Below are positions 25,601 through 38,279 of a DNA stretch of 64,000 nt, in pieces; within the stretch, counting starts at the first letter, position 1, and each line of letters starts with the position of its first letter. The position numbers and the translations under genes were made by a program. The stretch is from Phoronis australis (Eukaryota; Phoronida; Phoronidae). The stretch lies in contig NMRA01000004.1 in NCBI GenBank assembly GCA_002633005.1, forward strand, positions 441,846 to 505,845. The letters run 5' to 3'. The notes below the pieces were generated by a model, which worked only from the letters and a program-made list of their open reading frames with translations, did no database searches and was not told where the DNA came from.

Positions 25601-28600
25601 TTTAAACTGAGTTAAAATCTGTAGTTTTATAGACCTGTAGTTGACTAAATACAAAGACTTGACAATAAGTTCCTATTTACAGGTTGTCATAGACTCTCCT
25701 AAATTTATACAAAAACATGTTTCACCATCCTATGGGTATGAGTATTATTAGGAGCCTGTATTTTGTTTTTCATTCTCCGTTACAGTTAGCCAAGACCCAG
25801 TCATCAATAACAGCGATCTCTTCAATGGGTTCTTTCTCAGTGCACAACAGGTAATACAGAAGTTGTAGCTGTCCAACTTCATTCAGAGTATAAATTCTGA
25901 AAGTAATCAATTAATTTTTTGAGAACCTAACAAGTTCAATTTATTGCAGCAACATTTCAAAATGATTTGAAGTTTCTTAAAGGTCATTAAACTTTTTGAT
26001 ACCATTGTCCGTTATCAAAAACTTTGTCATTGTTCTCAGTGTTGGGCAACTTACTTTGAACATTTCCTTGTTATAGGAAACCCAACAAGAGGCTGCAGAG
26101 GATGTGACATTGGATGTTTACCTTATGAATGGACATAAGATATCCACTAATATACTATCTACAGACCAGACAGACGATGTCTTAGAGGTAAAACTTGTTT
26201 GTCAGTGTTACCAGACGATAGGATAAGAGTCGTTTGTGCAGTGAATTGTGAGAAAGTGTAGACTTGTCAGCAACTGATCAACTGCGTGCCATCAATGAGG
26301 CTTGAGTGTCTACTTGTCGATTTTGGAACTTTCTATGGATCACTATTCTCGGATGGACAGGTGGAAATCTGTAAAAAAGTCTATACTCTCTGGTCTTCAT
26401 TTCCATGGCATAGCTTCTTTGCAATATGAATGAGTGGAAATCAAGAAAATGTGTAAGTAGTACGTACCATGCTTTTAAATGAAGAACGATTTCTGTTAAT
26501 TCTTTGTTTAGTTTATCTTTATATAGAATCAAATATTTGTATTTCCAGGCAGTAGCTTCACAGATAGAGCTTGCAGATGACTACGTCTACTATTTTGGGC
26601 TTTTTCTTGTCAAAAAGGAAGAAGGAGGAGAAAACTCTAGTAAGTAAAAACAATCATGTTTTTAATTCACCTTGCTATGTCATGTTTTAAGTTTTCACAA
26701 GTTCTGGGGCCCATTTTATTAAAGGTCATACGAAAGAAAACATTGCAACTAGCACAGATTCGACTGTGCTTCGTGTCCATGCTAAATTACCATGTAACCT
26801 TTTTGGTGGACTGTATACTCTTGAAATTTAAGATTACTGCACAACGCTTAGCTGAACGCCAACTCGCCAAATGCATCTTAGTGAAAATCCCAGGTCGCCA
26901 ATTGAAAACTGAAGTCGAGACTTACCATCCAAAAAAATGTCATGCCCATTTTTTGATAATATAAAGACAGACAATGACTTTCTGAGTTTTGGGGGTCAGG
27001 ACCCAAGGTGAAAATTTGTAGAATTAGCTGCTGTCAGATTGATATACTTATTTCTATACCAGATATTGGTGCACAAATCACCTGTAATTTTCTTCCATTA
27101 TTGTTAAAAATAGCCTTGATTATCAAAATGTCAATAGTCTTTTGGAAATTTCATTTGATAATCAAAGGTAAACTATTTTAGATGGTGAAGTCTGTGTCTC
27201 AGTGATACAATGTTGTTAGCCACTTGCTCAAATTGTTCTGTGGCTAATGTTCCTGATATTGTAACCAGTGTCACAGTTTATGTCCGCAGTATTATTAAAA
27301 TTATCTTCATAAGCGTGTCTGTTCCTCTTGTAGTTGTGCATAATTGGTCTGCAGCCAATGCTCCTAATGTTGTAACCACTGCCACAGATTATATTCATAA
27401 TATATTTATTAAAAATGATCTTCGTAAGCTTGTTTATTTGTTTCATAGTTGTACGTAAGCTGCAGGACTTTGAGTCCCCACACATATCATTGAAAGCTGC
27501 CAACAAGGCTGGAGGTGTTCATAGGATTGTTTTGAGGAAAAGGTAAATTGAAACTTACTGCCATCACTTTTTGACCATTTTGGTATTAACTGTATAGCGG
27601 TTTGTGGTGCTTGAACCTCAGATTAATTCACTGGCGTGTATGTGCAACCAATTTCAGACTAAAATAATAGTCCACTTTCTTCATTTTCCAATGGCTTCTA
27701 ATATTGTTTTTTTTTCAGAAAAAATATAAAAGTCTATTTTTGGTAACACTTCTGCATAAGTGGAAGATATGAAAAACAATTCTTAACAGCGTTTTGGAGA
27801 ATAGTGTATAAAGCATAGAACATGAAAAGCTCATTTAAATTTTAAAAACCATTTCTGAGATACGATCTTACGAAGTTAACCAAATTTGGAAATTTTTCTT
27901 GGCTGTTGCATAACCTTAAGGCCGTTAAGTGTTATTAGTAGACATTTATCATATTTGTACAGTGTCTTGAAATTTTGCTTGTATAGTAAACTTGTGTCAG
28001 TGTAATTTTTTTAGTGACATTTTGGTGGCATCAAGTGGACAAGCTGTGATGTGTCCAGTATATGTAATATGGCGGCAAATCACTTTCTAGTTCTGTTGAA
28101 GATTCTCAACTTTGATATTTGCTAGTATTGTTATTTTATAGTTACTGGGACACTACTTATGACGATGACCTGATGGATGACAGGATTGCAATGAACTTGA
28201 TCTATGTACAGGTATTGTTGTAGTTGTTACAGGATACACAGCAGAGTAAGAAAGAACAGCCTTTTGCTACATGTTGGTATATACTTCCCTTGAAATTCAG
28301 TTATAAGTGTGAAAGCTCTTGGCTTCGTGGCTAGCATAACTGATTAGTTACTTCTTTATCAATAATTAGGCAGTAGTTATTTACGGGGGTGCCGGCGTTT
28401 CAGAACCAATTTGATGCCTGTCATTCAGTGGAGAAAACAGATTGTCAAAACGCTGGACCCCTGTAAGTGATTATTCCCCTAATTATTTAAATTAAAGTAA
28501 AGTTCCAGATAAAAGCTTCCACAGCATATATGTCATGAGTCTCGCATCTCTGGTGGTTTACGAGACGTGAGACATATTTTGATGTTTGGATGCTGTTGGC

Positions 28601-31600
28601 ATAAAAGAATTTTTTCAGGGCTTGGAATTTTCCGCGGAAACGCGGATTTCCGCTTTTTTCAAATGTGCTTTCCGCTTTTTTTATAATATTTCCGCGTAAA
28701 AAATCGGATTTGATATAAAATTTCCGCGGCAAATTCCTTTCTTACCGCGGCGTTGCAGACAACGTTCACCTCGAAAAGCGGAAGTTGCTCTTTATGTTCG
28801 GAGGAACGTAAATTGTCAACATTGCCGGGGCACCTGGGATAGCGTGGTGTGATTTTCAATGGCGTCTCGTGTTATTGTTAAGCGCGGCGACAAATACTAC
28901 CGCTCTGCAGCCAAAAATGTGTGGGTTGGGAGTAGCCGGGCGAGCTAAAAGGACGCAGACGCATGCTACTGATGGTGGTAACGTTTTTTTTTTTTTTTAG
29001 TCCTCCCGATTTTTGTCGGGGAAAGGTTCACATTGGCCAGTTCTAGGCTGGTTATCGGACGATGATTTGGGCCGTAAAAGTTTCAAAGTTTCCGCGTTTT
29101 TTGTCATTGGTCATTCCAAGCCCTGTTTTTTCAAAAACTTGATATTTGGTATGGTGTGTTTGTTTTAGGCTGTGAGTGACCTGGAACGTGGATGGGTAAT
29201 GGCTGATAAAACACAAAGGAAGCAACTGGCATCACTGCAACAAAAGGGCTCAAAGAAAGAGGTATGAGTTTTATCACACTGGCTTCTCCGCAAAATAGGT
29301 AAAAAAGAAGTGTAAATCCCCGCGTGCTATTTTCAGGAAGTCCAATAGAAGGAAAACATTAATTTTTAAATTCCAACTTATGAAATTTCTTTTCAATTTA
29401 TTTAGGGTCTCTGTTCATATGAGCTTTTCTTTACCCTTTCTGTTGAACAGTAGTGGGATTGACCATCTAACATGTATTATTTTCATATTAACTTCTCAAT
29501 TGTATTGTAAATTGTCTGTATTATAGGAAGTCAAAATTTTTTGAGCGTACAACAGTGTTCAGGATTAATAGTTTTCAATAGTACTCACTCGAGCTCTCTG
29601 TATCTTGTCTCATCCTCAGGCAGTCTTGCTTGAACTATAGCTGTCACTTTAATCATTAAATTTTTATGTTGCTTGGCCGTCGGATTTATTGTTACGCTGC
29701 AAATGACCGCCAAAAATACAGAGAGCGCGAACGAACATTGTTGAAAATTATTAATCTTGGATGTTGTTCTGTATTCAACAAATTTTTTCTACGTGAGAGC
29801 TGCAGCCAAATTATACTGGTTGCATGAACTATCAAAGAAAAGTCCGTTAAAATGTGTGACAGACAGTTATTAGAAGTTCACTTGCTTCTCAACATCTGCA
29901 TATTAAACACATGTTTCATGTAGTCTGCCTATCCAGTTGATGTGAGGAATTTTGTGATATTTCAGTTTCTACGTCTGGCATCCACTTTGAAGTATTATGG
30001 TTTCACACAGTTTAAGCCATGCACAACAGACTACCCTGAGGGCAAACGAAGGGTGCTGGTGGGCGCTGGAAATAAGGAGCTCAACTTTAGAATCGAAATA
30101 GAGCCAGTAAGTAATCTGCACTGTTTTTAAGTCCCATTTGCTGCATATTTTTAAAAGGTTTCTATGTGAGCATACTTTTACTGCCTACTTTGCAGATTGC
30201 ATCATTTTCACTTTAGAAGCACATTGACACTTAAGCTCAAGTTGTCATCAGACTCATTACTGCGAGTGGTGTTCATAGAATAGTTACTAGCCTAGTAGTT
30301 TACAAGTAAAATTTCTCTGGATTGAACATTCTGCTTGTCTAAAACATTTCGCAACTGCAATTTTTTTTGTCTTGCATGTCATTTGCATTCGCTTTTTAAA
30401 AGCTGGATTTCTAAATTTTTATGTCCCTCTTGTTTCGAGTCATTCTCGACTCTTAGTAATGTTAACGTGTCATTTAGTTTTTACGCATTGTGGAGCAGTT
30501 CTGATCCATGCTATACGAGATATGAGACTATTTTGATGTATTTTGTGTCAAATGTTGCGTTACTCTGATCCTCATCATGTCATGTCATATCACGCCAGAT
30601 ATATTTAATTCTCAGGATGAAGTTAAAGAAGTAACATTCAAAGTGACCAGAATGAGGTGTTGGAGAATTACAACATCGGCCGTGAGTTCAAACATTATTT
30701 TATGATCAAGGGAATGTTGCAGTATTGTTCACTCTCTCTTACCACAATGTTGCAGTATTGTTCACTTTCTCTTACCACAATGTTGCAGTATTGTTCACTT
30801 TCTCTTACCACAATGTTGCAGTATTGTTCACTTTCTCTTACCACAATGTTGCAGTATTGTTCACTTTCTCTTACCACAATGTTGCAGTATTGTTCATTCT
30901 CTCTTACCACCTTCATGTGTCAGTGGAAAGCCTTGAAAGTTTTTAAAAAGACAACCTGTAAACACCATTTTTGATTCATGTGAATGATTGTGGAGACATT
31001 TTCGACAGCCATCGTAGAACTTCAGAGCAACTCATTTTGACGTCTTAATTGTTCTCATAAAGCATTGTGAGGTAAAAGTGTAGAAACATTTTTGGGCTCC
31101 ACCCCCAATCGCCATCAATCTACTACTCCCTTGCAAAATCCTCACCACCCTTCCTTCAGTCGATCTATTTCCCCTAGAAGTTATCCAATATCCATTTTTT
31201 TCTTTCAAAAGCAGTAGAGTTTTTTGCATCTTCTGTAAGTTTCGTTGTTTTACCTGCAATCCTGGAATAGGCAAGTATAAGGTTTATTGGGCATTTTTTT
31301 CCATGCCGTGATGTGTTTGTTGACAATTTACACTCCTTCTCTCTAGGTTTCTCAGCAGAATGGCTCAAGCTCGGAGACTTCCAAACCTGGCCTGGAACTT
31401 GCATTTGAATATTTAGTTGCCAAAGACTCGTTGAAATGGATAACACTCTACACAGATGAGGTAATAGCTAATGTGGATCTGACGGTTTCTGTTATCTCTC
31501 GGTAAAGACTGCACTGAATGGTTATCTGATTCAGCCTGAGCTGTGTTGCTTCTTACTTCTGAAGTTATCCACTTGACACGTTTTAATGTTGAATGGCATT

Positions 31601-34600
31601 GGTAGAATTATTCATGAATTGTACCGTTGGGCACAATGGTATGATGTCATTGCTGTTACGGTTGAAGCTCATCAATTTAGGACACAAGATGGCGGACAAG
31701 TGCTATTTTATTCTCTCGCATTTTCATAAACGATACGTTACACCAAAATAATGCTCTGTCGTGTTGAAGGTCTGTTCAATAGCAACCAATAGACAATATT
31801 TTGATAAACTGAAGTCATTCAAATTGTGTTAAAAGACAATGAAAAATGAAATTTTGGCAATTATATTTGTGCGAAAGTGAGATTTTACTGTATCCAGCTT
31901 ATAACTTGTTGCAGCCTAGTCTATCTGCTGTATCCCTTTGACTGTTGCTCATCAATGGCGTTGTTCAACAATGGCGTTCTTGTGTATGATGGAGTATTGC
32001 TGTTTATTTCTACTTATAATCTCATTGCCACCTATCATTTATACTAGCGGCCTGTTGTGTAAACATCCTGTGATGCTTAAGATCGACGAGGCTGCATGTG
32101 GTGTTGAAGTGTACCTTTGACAACATGCATAAACCAATCTTATCCATCAGAGAAGAGAAGTTCTATAATGCAGAGTAAGATATTGTCCTAAATGCTTACA
32201 GACACTAACTGCCATCATTTGTCACCACCTCAAAATGGATTGAGGAAATCACCAGTTAAGTAAAGTCACCTGAATATATCAATGTCTATTCTGACATTGC
32301 TTCAGTCATTTGTTATCCGCCTGTTTGAACGACGGCTTTTAAGTATAGCTATTTAATGCATTTTCTCTCTGTTTCAGTCAATACTGATCAGCATGTCACT
32401 TCAAGGAATGGTTGAGGAATTGCTCTTGAAGAGACAAGGAAAGCATGTCAGAAGGGTAAGTCCTAATTCATGTATCCAGTGGGTATGAATTGGAACGTTT
32501 ATGGTAAACTTTCTGTTTAACCACATGCTTCTGTTAGGTTCTACTTCTTGCCTTTGTTGTCAGTAGTCACCATCATATGACTGTCACTAGACTATAATGT
32601 TTTTGTTTTGTCAGTCCTAACAAAGTAATCCTCGTCTACTAAGCTTGCTTTACAGAGTGCGTTTCTGCAAATAAGAGACACACTCTAAAATAATTTGCTT
32701 ATCAAATGGTGCTGTTTAGTACAGCTTGTACACAGAAGTATTATTTTTGTAATAGATACTGTATCTTCTTTTAGCCACAAGACAGGGAAAGAAAAGTGAA
32801 GAGGAACTTCCTGAAGCGAGACGGTACAAGTAATATATCATTTGGCAACACAGACGACGAGCCAACCAGTGCCTCACAGAAGGCTAAAGATTCTGTGAAG
32901 AAATTATCGGTAAGGATTTACACCCTCATAGGTGTGGAATGTGACATTTCTGCCATGTTAAGCATAGTTGTGTGATTGGACTTTGGACCCTAACGTGTGA
33001 CCTCTGAGTTTGAACTTTGTGTTTGCTGGCAGACATGAGTATTGCACTAATTGTCTCTTCATTGCTTTTGCTCAGTCTTGCCTGCAGTGTGGGAAAAGGA
33101 GCCCGGGTGATGTGAATGTGAGGAGGGCCCTTGTGGAAAGTAGTGCTCAGAAGTGGTGATAAAACACCTTGTTAAAAATGTTAGAGGAAAATAATGGTAG
33201 GGATTTGGAATTTATGTAAAAGATGCTTTAAACTTTGAATAATCTTTGGATATGAGGAAGCATCAAGCATCAAAAAGAACGTTCTTCTCTAAAGTGCGAT
33301 GATTGGTTGTGTCTGGGAATTCGCAAAATGCATCAGCTGACTGGCCCCAATCATTTCGTGCTTCTCCATATTTGCAAACTTGCATTCACATGCAACTTTA
33401 ATTTGTTTATCAGCAATTCTCAAATGAAAGATATCCTTGTTTTAAAATTTTAAGTCTTCCAAGTCGCCAAAGCCCACAAGGCAATTCAACTCAAGGTGGC
33501 CTCTGCTCGTTGCTGAGGCATCTTGTAATTTGAGAAATTACAAAGGTGGCACTACAAAGATGGATGCGAAGGGTGTTTAATTCTTTTTGGCCAAATTCTT
33601 TCACCTGTCATTACATTGTTCTTTTCCTTCAACAAAATTCCTTTGACCCCTTCAACTCAAACTACCTTCATTACAGTCCTGTTTTACAAGATAGGTTGAT
33701 TAAGTACCAAAATGGTATTGTAGTATAAATGATATTAAACAACTGATATGCGTGTGTTTCAGTTTGTTGACCTTTACCAGCTAATGGTGACCACTTTTAT
33801 TTTAAGTCCGTTTTTTTAGCATGTACCTCTTTATCTGCCAAACCACTTGAAGGATCATTATGAAACTTACTGTGTGTTCCTTGTGAGAAGACCATGATTG
33901 ACCTTGATTTTGGGATAGGTCTGACAACTGTTTTGCCCCCCTAGTGGTGATTTTGTCTTTTTTATGTGCCCACATTTTTATATGTTGGTGCATGTTGCCG
34001 TTAGCTCTGTCTGGGCATCCGAGCGTCTGGCGTCCGCGACTGTAGCTCATAAACCCCTTGCAGGTTCTTATTGAAATTTTGCAGGTGTGTTCCTATGGGG
34101 TTGGCAACATAGGCCGACGAGTTTCGGACCGTCCCAAATACCGCTGTCCCCCCTAGTGAGAGTTTGCCTCTGTATCTTCATAGGTCCTCAACTGATTTTC
34201 ATGAAATTTGGCACATAGACATCTATTAATGAAGTGGTGCTATCCTCCTGTTTTCTGATGGATTCGAGCCATTTTGCGGCATCTAGTGGCCATTTTTTTC
34301 TATTCACGTCCGCCCTTCTAACAACCGAACCACTCTAAGGATGATTGTGAAAATTGTCATGTATGTTCTTACTATGAAGAAGACAGTTGGCGATGATTTT
34401 CCAACGAGTTTGACTACTGTGGCTCCTCTTAGTGGCAGTTTTGTTTGTTTTTTGCGCCCATGGCTGTATCTCCTAAACGCTCTACAGGCTCTTTATTAAA
34501 TTTAGCAAATGTGTTTGTATGAAGTTGACAACAGATGGCTACTTTCAGACAGATCGGACTACCGGTGTGCCCCCAAGTGGCAATTTTAGTTTTTTACGTT

Positions 34601-37508
34601 TTCCTCTGTATCTTCAAAGGCCCTCAACGAATATCCATAAAATTTGGCAGATAGGCATCTATTAGTGAGGTGACGCTAGCCATTCATTTTCCGATTAATT
34701 CAAGGTATTTTGCACCACCTTGTAGCCATTTTTGTTGTTTTTGAGTATTTTTTTGGCGTCCGTCCCTCTTTCAACCAAGGGCTGTTCCAGCAAAATCTGT
34801 GTGGGAGGGGGGGGAAGGCAACTGAAATAAAAATTTATGGGTGGTTGCGTTTGATTTAAATTCAAAATGGCTGGTGGTCATACTTCAAAAAAATAAAAAT
34901 TTGCAGGTCGTTGTTGTTTCATTGGGCCATAAATGTTTGATGGTGGGTAATTTTAGTAAATTTTATAAACAATCCTCACAGAATCAAAAACTGAAACAAA
35001 AATGCAACTTGCAAAAAGCTCCGACTTTTTCACTCCCTCCGATCTCCTCATCGGCATGCCTATAACACCATTTAACCACAGGTGCTCGAATTTCTCGATG
35101 GCTAATAACCACATATAAGAAACATATGTTTTCTTAGTAATGAATGACGTTAGTGGTGATGGAGGAACAGATAAACTCAAGCGCCTGTGCAGTCAACCAC
35201 AAGAACAAAAAAAATTACGGGTGGTTGCATTTCAAACTTATAAAAAATTACGGGTGGTAGGCTGGAGAAATAAATGAAAAATATGGGTGGTGGGTGCGAA
35301 AAAAAGGTGCCTTCCCCCCCTCCCATACAGATTTTACTGGCACAGCCCTACCAAACCACTTTAAGGATTATTGTGAAAATTGGCATGTGTGTTCTTACTA
35401 GGAAGAGGATGGTTGACGATGATTTTCCGACAATTTCGACAACTGTAGCACCTCCTAGTGGCAGTCATATTTTTTGCACCCATGCCTGTATCTCCTAAGC
35501 CCTCTGCAGGATCGTTATTAAATTTAGCTCTTTTATTCATATGAAGTTAACAGCGGAAGACGAAGACTTTCAGATGGATCCGACGAACACTGTGCAATTC
35601 ATTTTTTTTCGTTTTCCTCTGTTTCTCTTAAGTTCCTTGATGAATTTTTATGAAATTTGGTAAATAGTTTTCTATTAAAGAAATCATGACATTTTTCGGT
35701 TGTCAGACGGATTCAACGTATTTTGCAGCATCTAGTGGCCATTTTTACTGTTTTCTAGTCTGTTTTTGGCGTCCAACCTGTGTCAACCAAACCCACTCTT
35801 AGGATGAGTGTAAAAATTAGCTTATGTTTTTAGTGTGAAGAGGACAGTTGACGATGATTTTTCGACTTCAATTACTGTAGCGCCTCCTAGTAGCAGTTTT
35901 TTTGCACCCTTAGCTGTATCTCCTAAGCCCTCTGTTGTTTTCCTCTGTTTCTCTAATAAAGTTCGTTGACGGATTTTCATGAAATGTGGTAAATAACTTT
36001 CTGTTAAATGTTGACATTTTCCAATTTTTTGATGGATTTTAAGTAGTTTGCACCACCTAGTTGCCATTTTTATGGTACAAATAAACACCCCTAAAAGCAC
36101 CCCGTGTGCAGTCCATTCGTGGGTGCATTTCAATGCTCTGCGTTGCTCATCTTTTCAGCCACAGTCGTTTCCCTTCAGTTCTTTGCAGGAGCTTTTTGAA
36201 ATCTTCCAGGTGTTTTCCTATGAATGTGACAACAGCTGCCCACGGCTTTTGGACGGCTTTGACTACCACTGTACCTCCTAGTGACAATTTTGGTTTTATA
36301 TTTGCCTCTGTATTTTTAAGTTCCTGAATGGTTTTTCATGAAATTTGGCAAACTGTTATGGACAGGACAACATCTTTCTATTTTGGGACTTATTCAATGT
36401 ATTCTGTGCCACATATCGGTCATTTCTATTATTTTTGAGTCTGTTTCTTGACGTCTTCCAAGACTTTCAGGATGCTCATGAAAATATGCAGATGTGTTTG
36501 TACTGACGAGCACGACTGCCGTGGATTAAGATGGGTACTGTTGTGCACTTAGTGACATTTTTTCACTTCTGTGGCTGTATCTCCTAAACCTCTTGCCTAT
36601 GTATCTTTATAGTTTTGTTGATGGATTTTTGTGAAATTTGGCAAAGAGTTTATTTTTAAACAGCTAGGACACCTTTCATTTTCGGACAAGTTTGATGTAT
36701 TCTGCTCAATCTATTGGTCATTTTTGTAATACTCATAAACATCCCAAGAAGCACATTGTTTGCAGTGCATTCATGGGTGCATTTTAGCATTACACATTGC
36801 TCTTGTTGATTTTTTAATAATCTGTCATTAATTGGTTCACATGATTATGTCTTTTTGGAAAAATTTAGATGAACAGAAATGTGCATTGATCACAAAATGC
36901 CAGTATCAATTTCATTTGATACTAATGTTCGAAATGAAATCTCAAATACGCTGTTACAATTGCTAAACTATCATTTCGTTTCATGCAACTTTTGACTTAT
37001 TTCTTGGAAATCATAAAGTCCTATTTTTGATATTCTCTAATGCAAAAGTGAAGCATTTTACATGGCACGCTCCCCCATTCAAATTTCACAGCATTCTTTT
37101 GAAGTAGTATGATCACTCTGATAAGCGATGGTGTGCACAAGTCAATTTGCCTCAGTGTTTCGCTGAAACAGTTTACACAATAGAGGTTGGGACAGTCGAA
37201 AAGGTGCAGGCACTGTGGTAAGTGCCTATTGTAATCCCAAGTGGTAATAAACAACCATAGTTGCTGGTTGAGAAATGTGATGTAGCAGGTAATGAAAAAC
37301 AATTCCCAAGTCTCCAACTTAAAGCATGTTGTAAACTAATATTGAATCTCAGTTGAATCTTCTCTTGGATTTAACTTTGATCTGTGTAACACATTCAGTT
37401 TGCTCTTTGCAGGACAAGCTGTCATCAGTGTCAGTCATGGGTAGTAGTGCTGCATCATTACCAGCTAATGATGCGTTTGATGCTGGAATCACAGATGATG
37501 ACCTCTGA
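22643..37508 (+). CDS. SNX17: Sorting nexin 17, complete 15-exon gene, predicted 468 aa
   Basis: SNX17 binds PI3P on early endosomes and recycles NPxY/NxxY cargo (integrins, LRP1 family) through the Retriever complex. Exons: 22643-22702, 24187-24261, 24810-24927, 25786-25850, 26077-26187, 26549-26639, 27449-27542, 28142-28211, 29169-29261, 29966-30106, 30616-30681, 31347-31460, 32378-32455, 32775-32909, 37413-37508. All junctions are GT-AG and phase-compatible, giving 468 aa against 470 in human. The start MHFSIPDT matches the vertebrate N-terminus MHFSIPET. The PX domain (about 1-108) keeps the basic arginine R35 and the FPPKKLLSLTP loop. The FERM-like region keeps LRKRSYWDTTYDDD, TFKVTRMRCWRITTS and LELAFEYL. 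The C-terminus ends DDDL, like human DEDL, where the terminal leucine contacts Retriever. The gene appears intact. Confidence 0.95.
22861..22935 (+). mobile_element. Truncated end of the CAGGGCTTGGAATTTT element
   Basis: In SNX17 intron 1, 'cagggcttggaattttcgct' repeats the terminus of the element at 28617. The following 'gatttcctctt' phrases are a degenerate version of that element's 'gatttccgctt' repeats. The other end is not seen, so this is a partial copy. Confidence 0.5.
24671..24770. repeat. 20-bp minisatellite, 5 copies, in SNX17 intron 2
   Basis: The unit is cctgatgttatgttaatact. The third copy has G-to-A at one site. It ends 39 bases before exon 3, which is close enough to include branch-point territory. 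Confidence 0.95.
27225..27448 (+). repeat. Tandem duplication of the SNX17 intron 6 3' end, including its splice acceptor
   Basis: Two diverged copies of about 115 bp each contain 'tgttgtaacca.tg.cacag', 'ttattaaaa' and 'cttc.taagc'. Both end in a pyrimidine-rich tract plus TAG followed by 'ttgt.c'. The second ends at the true exon 7 acceptor (27448) and the first at 27333. Splicing to 27334 would add 115 bases and reach an in-frame TAA at the 'acgtaa' of exon 7, so it would be unproductive. Confidence 0.7.
28617..29123 (+). mobile_element. hAT-like non-autonomous element in SNX17 intron 8
   Basis: The ends are CAGGGCTTGGAAT (left) and ATTCCAAGCCCTG (right), perfect 13-bp TIRs of the CAGGG type seen in many hAT elements. 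The flanks are T-rich, so an 8-bp target duplication cannot be read with certainty. Inside, 28859-28948 is a short ATG-initiated frame (MASRVIVKRGDKYYRS...) ending in a stop. It could be the first coding piece of a parent transposase. GC and CpG content are higher than in the surrounding intron. Confidence 0.75.
30713..30910. repeat. 33-bp minisatellite, 6 copies, in SNX17 intron 11
   Basis: The unit starts aatgttgcagtattgttcac and continues through 'tttctcttaccac'. The array begins about 30 bases after the exon 11 donor. Because 33 is a multiple of three, it stays open in several frames and mimics an 11-residue protein repeat. It has no exon support. Confidence 0.95.
33780..36812 (-). repeat. 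Copy C (two or more units) of the ~145-bp repeat, inverted, in SNX17 intron 14
   Basis: Read on the reverse strand it carries the same phrases as copies A and B: 'gccactag..gcac', 'gatacagc' and 'aaatttcatgaaaat'. The family 5' start occurs twice, near 36155 and 36812, and the 3' hairpin region is near 33966-33990. So one complete unit and a second partial one lie head to tail, with further fragments to 33780. A MITE is nested inside at 34778-35349. The array occupies most of the 4.5-kb intron. Confidence 0.75.
34778..35349. mobile_element. 572-bp MITE nested inside repeat copy C, 4-bp TSD ACCA
   Basis: The left end is 'agggctgttccagcaaaatc' and the right end, on the reverse strand, is 'agggctgtgccagtaaaatc'. 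Similarity continues over about 40 bp through a G-run and 'aaggca'. ACCA flanks both sides (34774-34777 and 35350-35353). Neighbouring repeat units show the uninterrupted site 'caaccaaac.cact', so the insertion is younger than the repeat. There is no coding capacity. Confidence 0.88.
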
Positions 37509-38173
37509 TTGAACTTTGACCTTTGACATTTAACCTATGGCTTATTCGCCTTCACAGACTATATAAACAAGGTTTTAGTGAGTACGTGCAATTTCACATT
37601 TGCTATAAAACATATCCAGTGGTGTTGTAGAACCACACGAGCGCCTTATAATGTTGTTATTTTAGAATATGTTTTACTTACTTTTAAAGCCACAAACAGC
37701 GGTTATAGTGTATAGTCAGAATCTTCTATAATTGTAACCAAGAGAAATCGACAGAGAAGAAACACTCCAGTCCATCGACAGAGTAATTAATCATGAAGAA
37801 TGAGACTGTTAATTCGCTGTTTTTCGTACTATAAGTGAATTTTAAGGCTACTGTTGTATGTTGCTGTTAAAGTTTTATAAAGTCGTGAAGGATAAGGGTT
37901 TGAAGTTATTTTTGTGTTTCTGATATTATACGGTCTATGGTTTAGACTTGTGAATTGAACATAATTCTCGTTTTATTATTACTCTGACGAATATCATTGC
38001 TTTGCGAACTATTACAACTTTTGAATAGATTTAAGTTTTTATTTATTCATGAAAGTGTAAAACTTACAATAGTTATGTACTTTCCTTGATAAAATTTGTG
38101 TAAGACGTTATCAGAAGTTGTATGTTATAAGGAATGCGTTCTTGTTATGAGAATCCGTTTTTTAAATGCTGTT

Positions 38174-38273
38174 AATAAAGAATAAGGAAGTAAGGCTGCC
38201 CTAATACAGGGTGTCACTAAAATTGAGAAATCTTGCAGAGGCAAGGCTAACTACAAAATGTGGATTCAATAAA
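38174..38273 (+). terminator. SNX17 polyadenylation signals
   Basis: AATAAA occurs at 38174-38179 and 38268-38273, about 670 and 760 bases after the SNX17 stop codon, with T/GT-rich sequence following. Either would give a 3' UTR of ordinary length. The region between stop and signals contains no other gene. Confidence 0.65.
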
Positions 38274-38279
38274 GAAATA

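Noticed and set aside
30657-30974. Open frame with six 11-residue repeats
   Set aside because: It is the 33-bp minisatellite in SNX17 intron 11. It is open on both strands only because 33 is divisible by three, and SNX17 exons splice around it.
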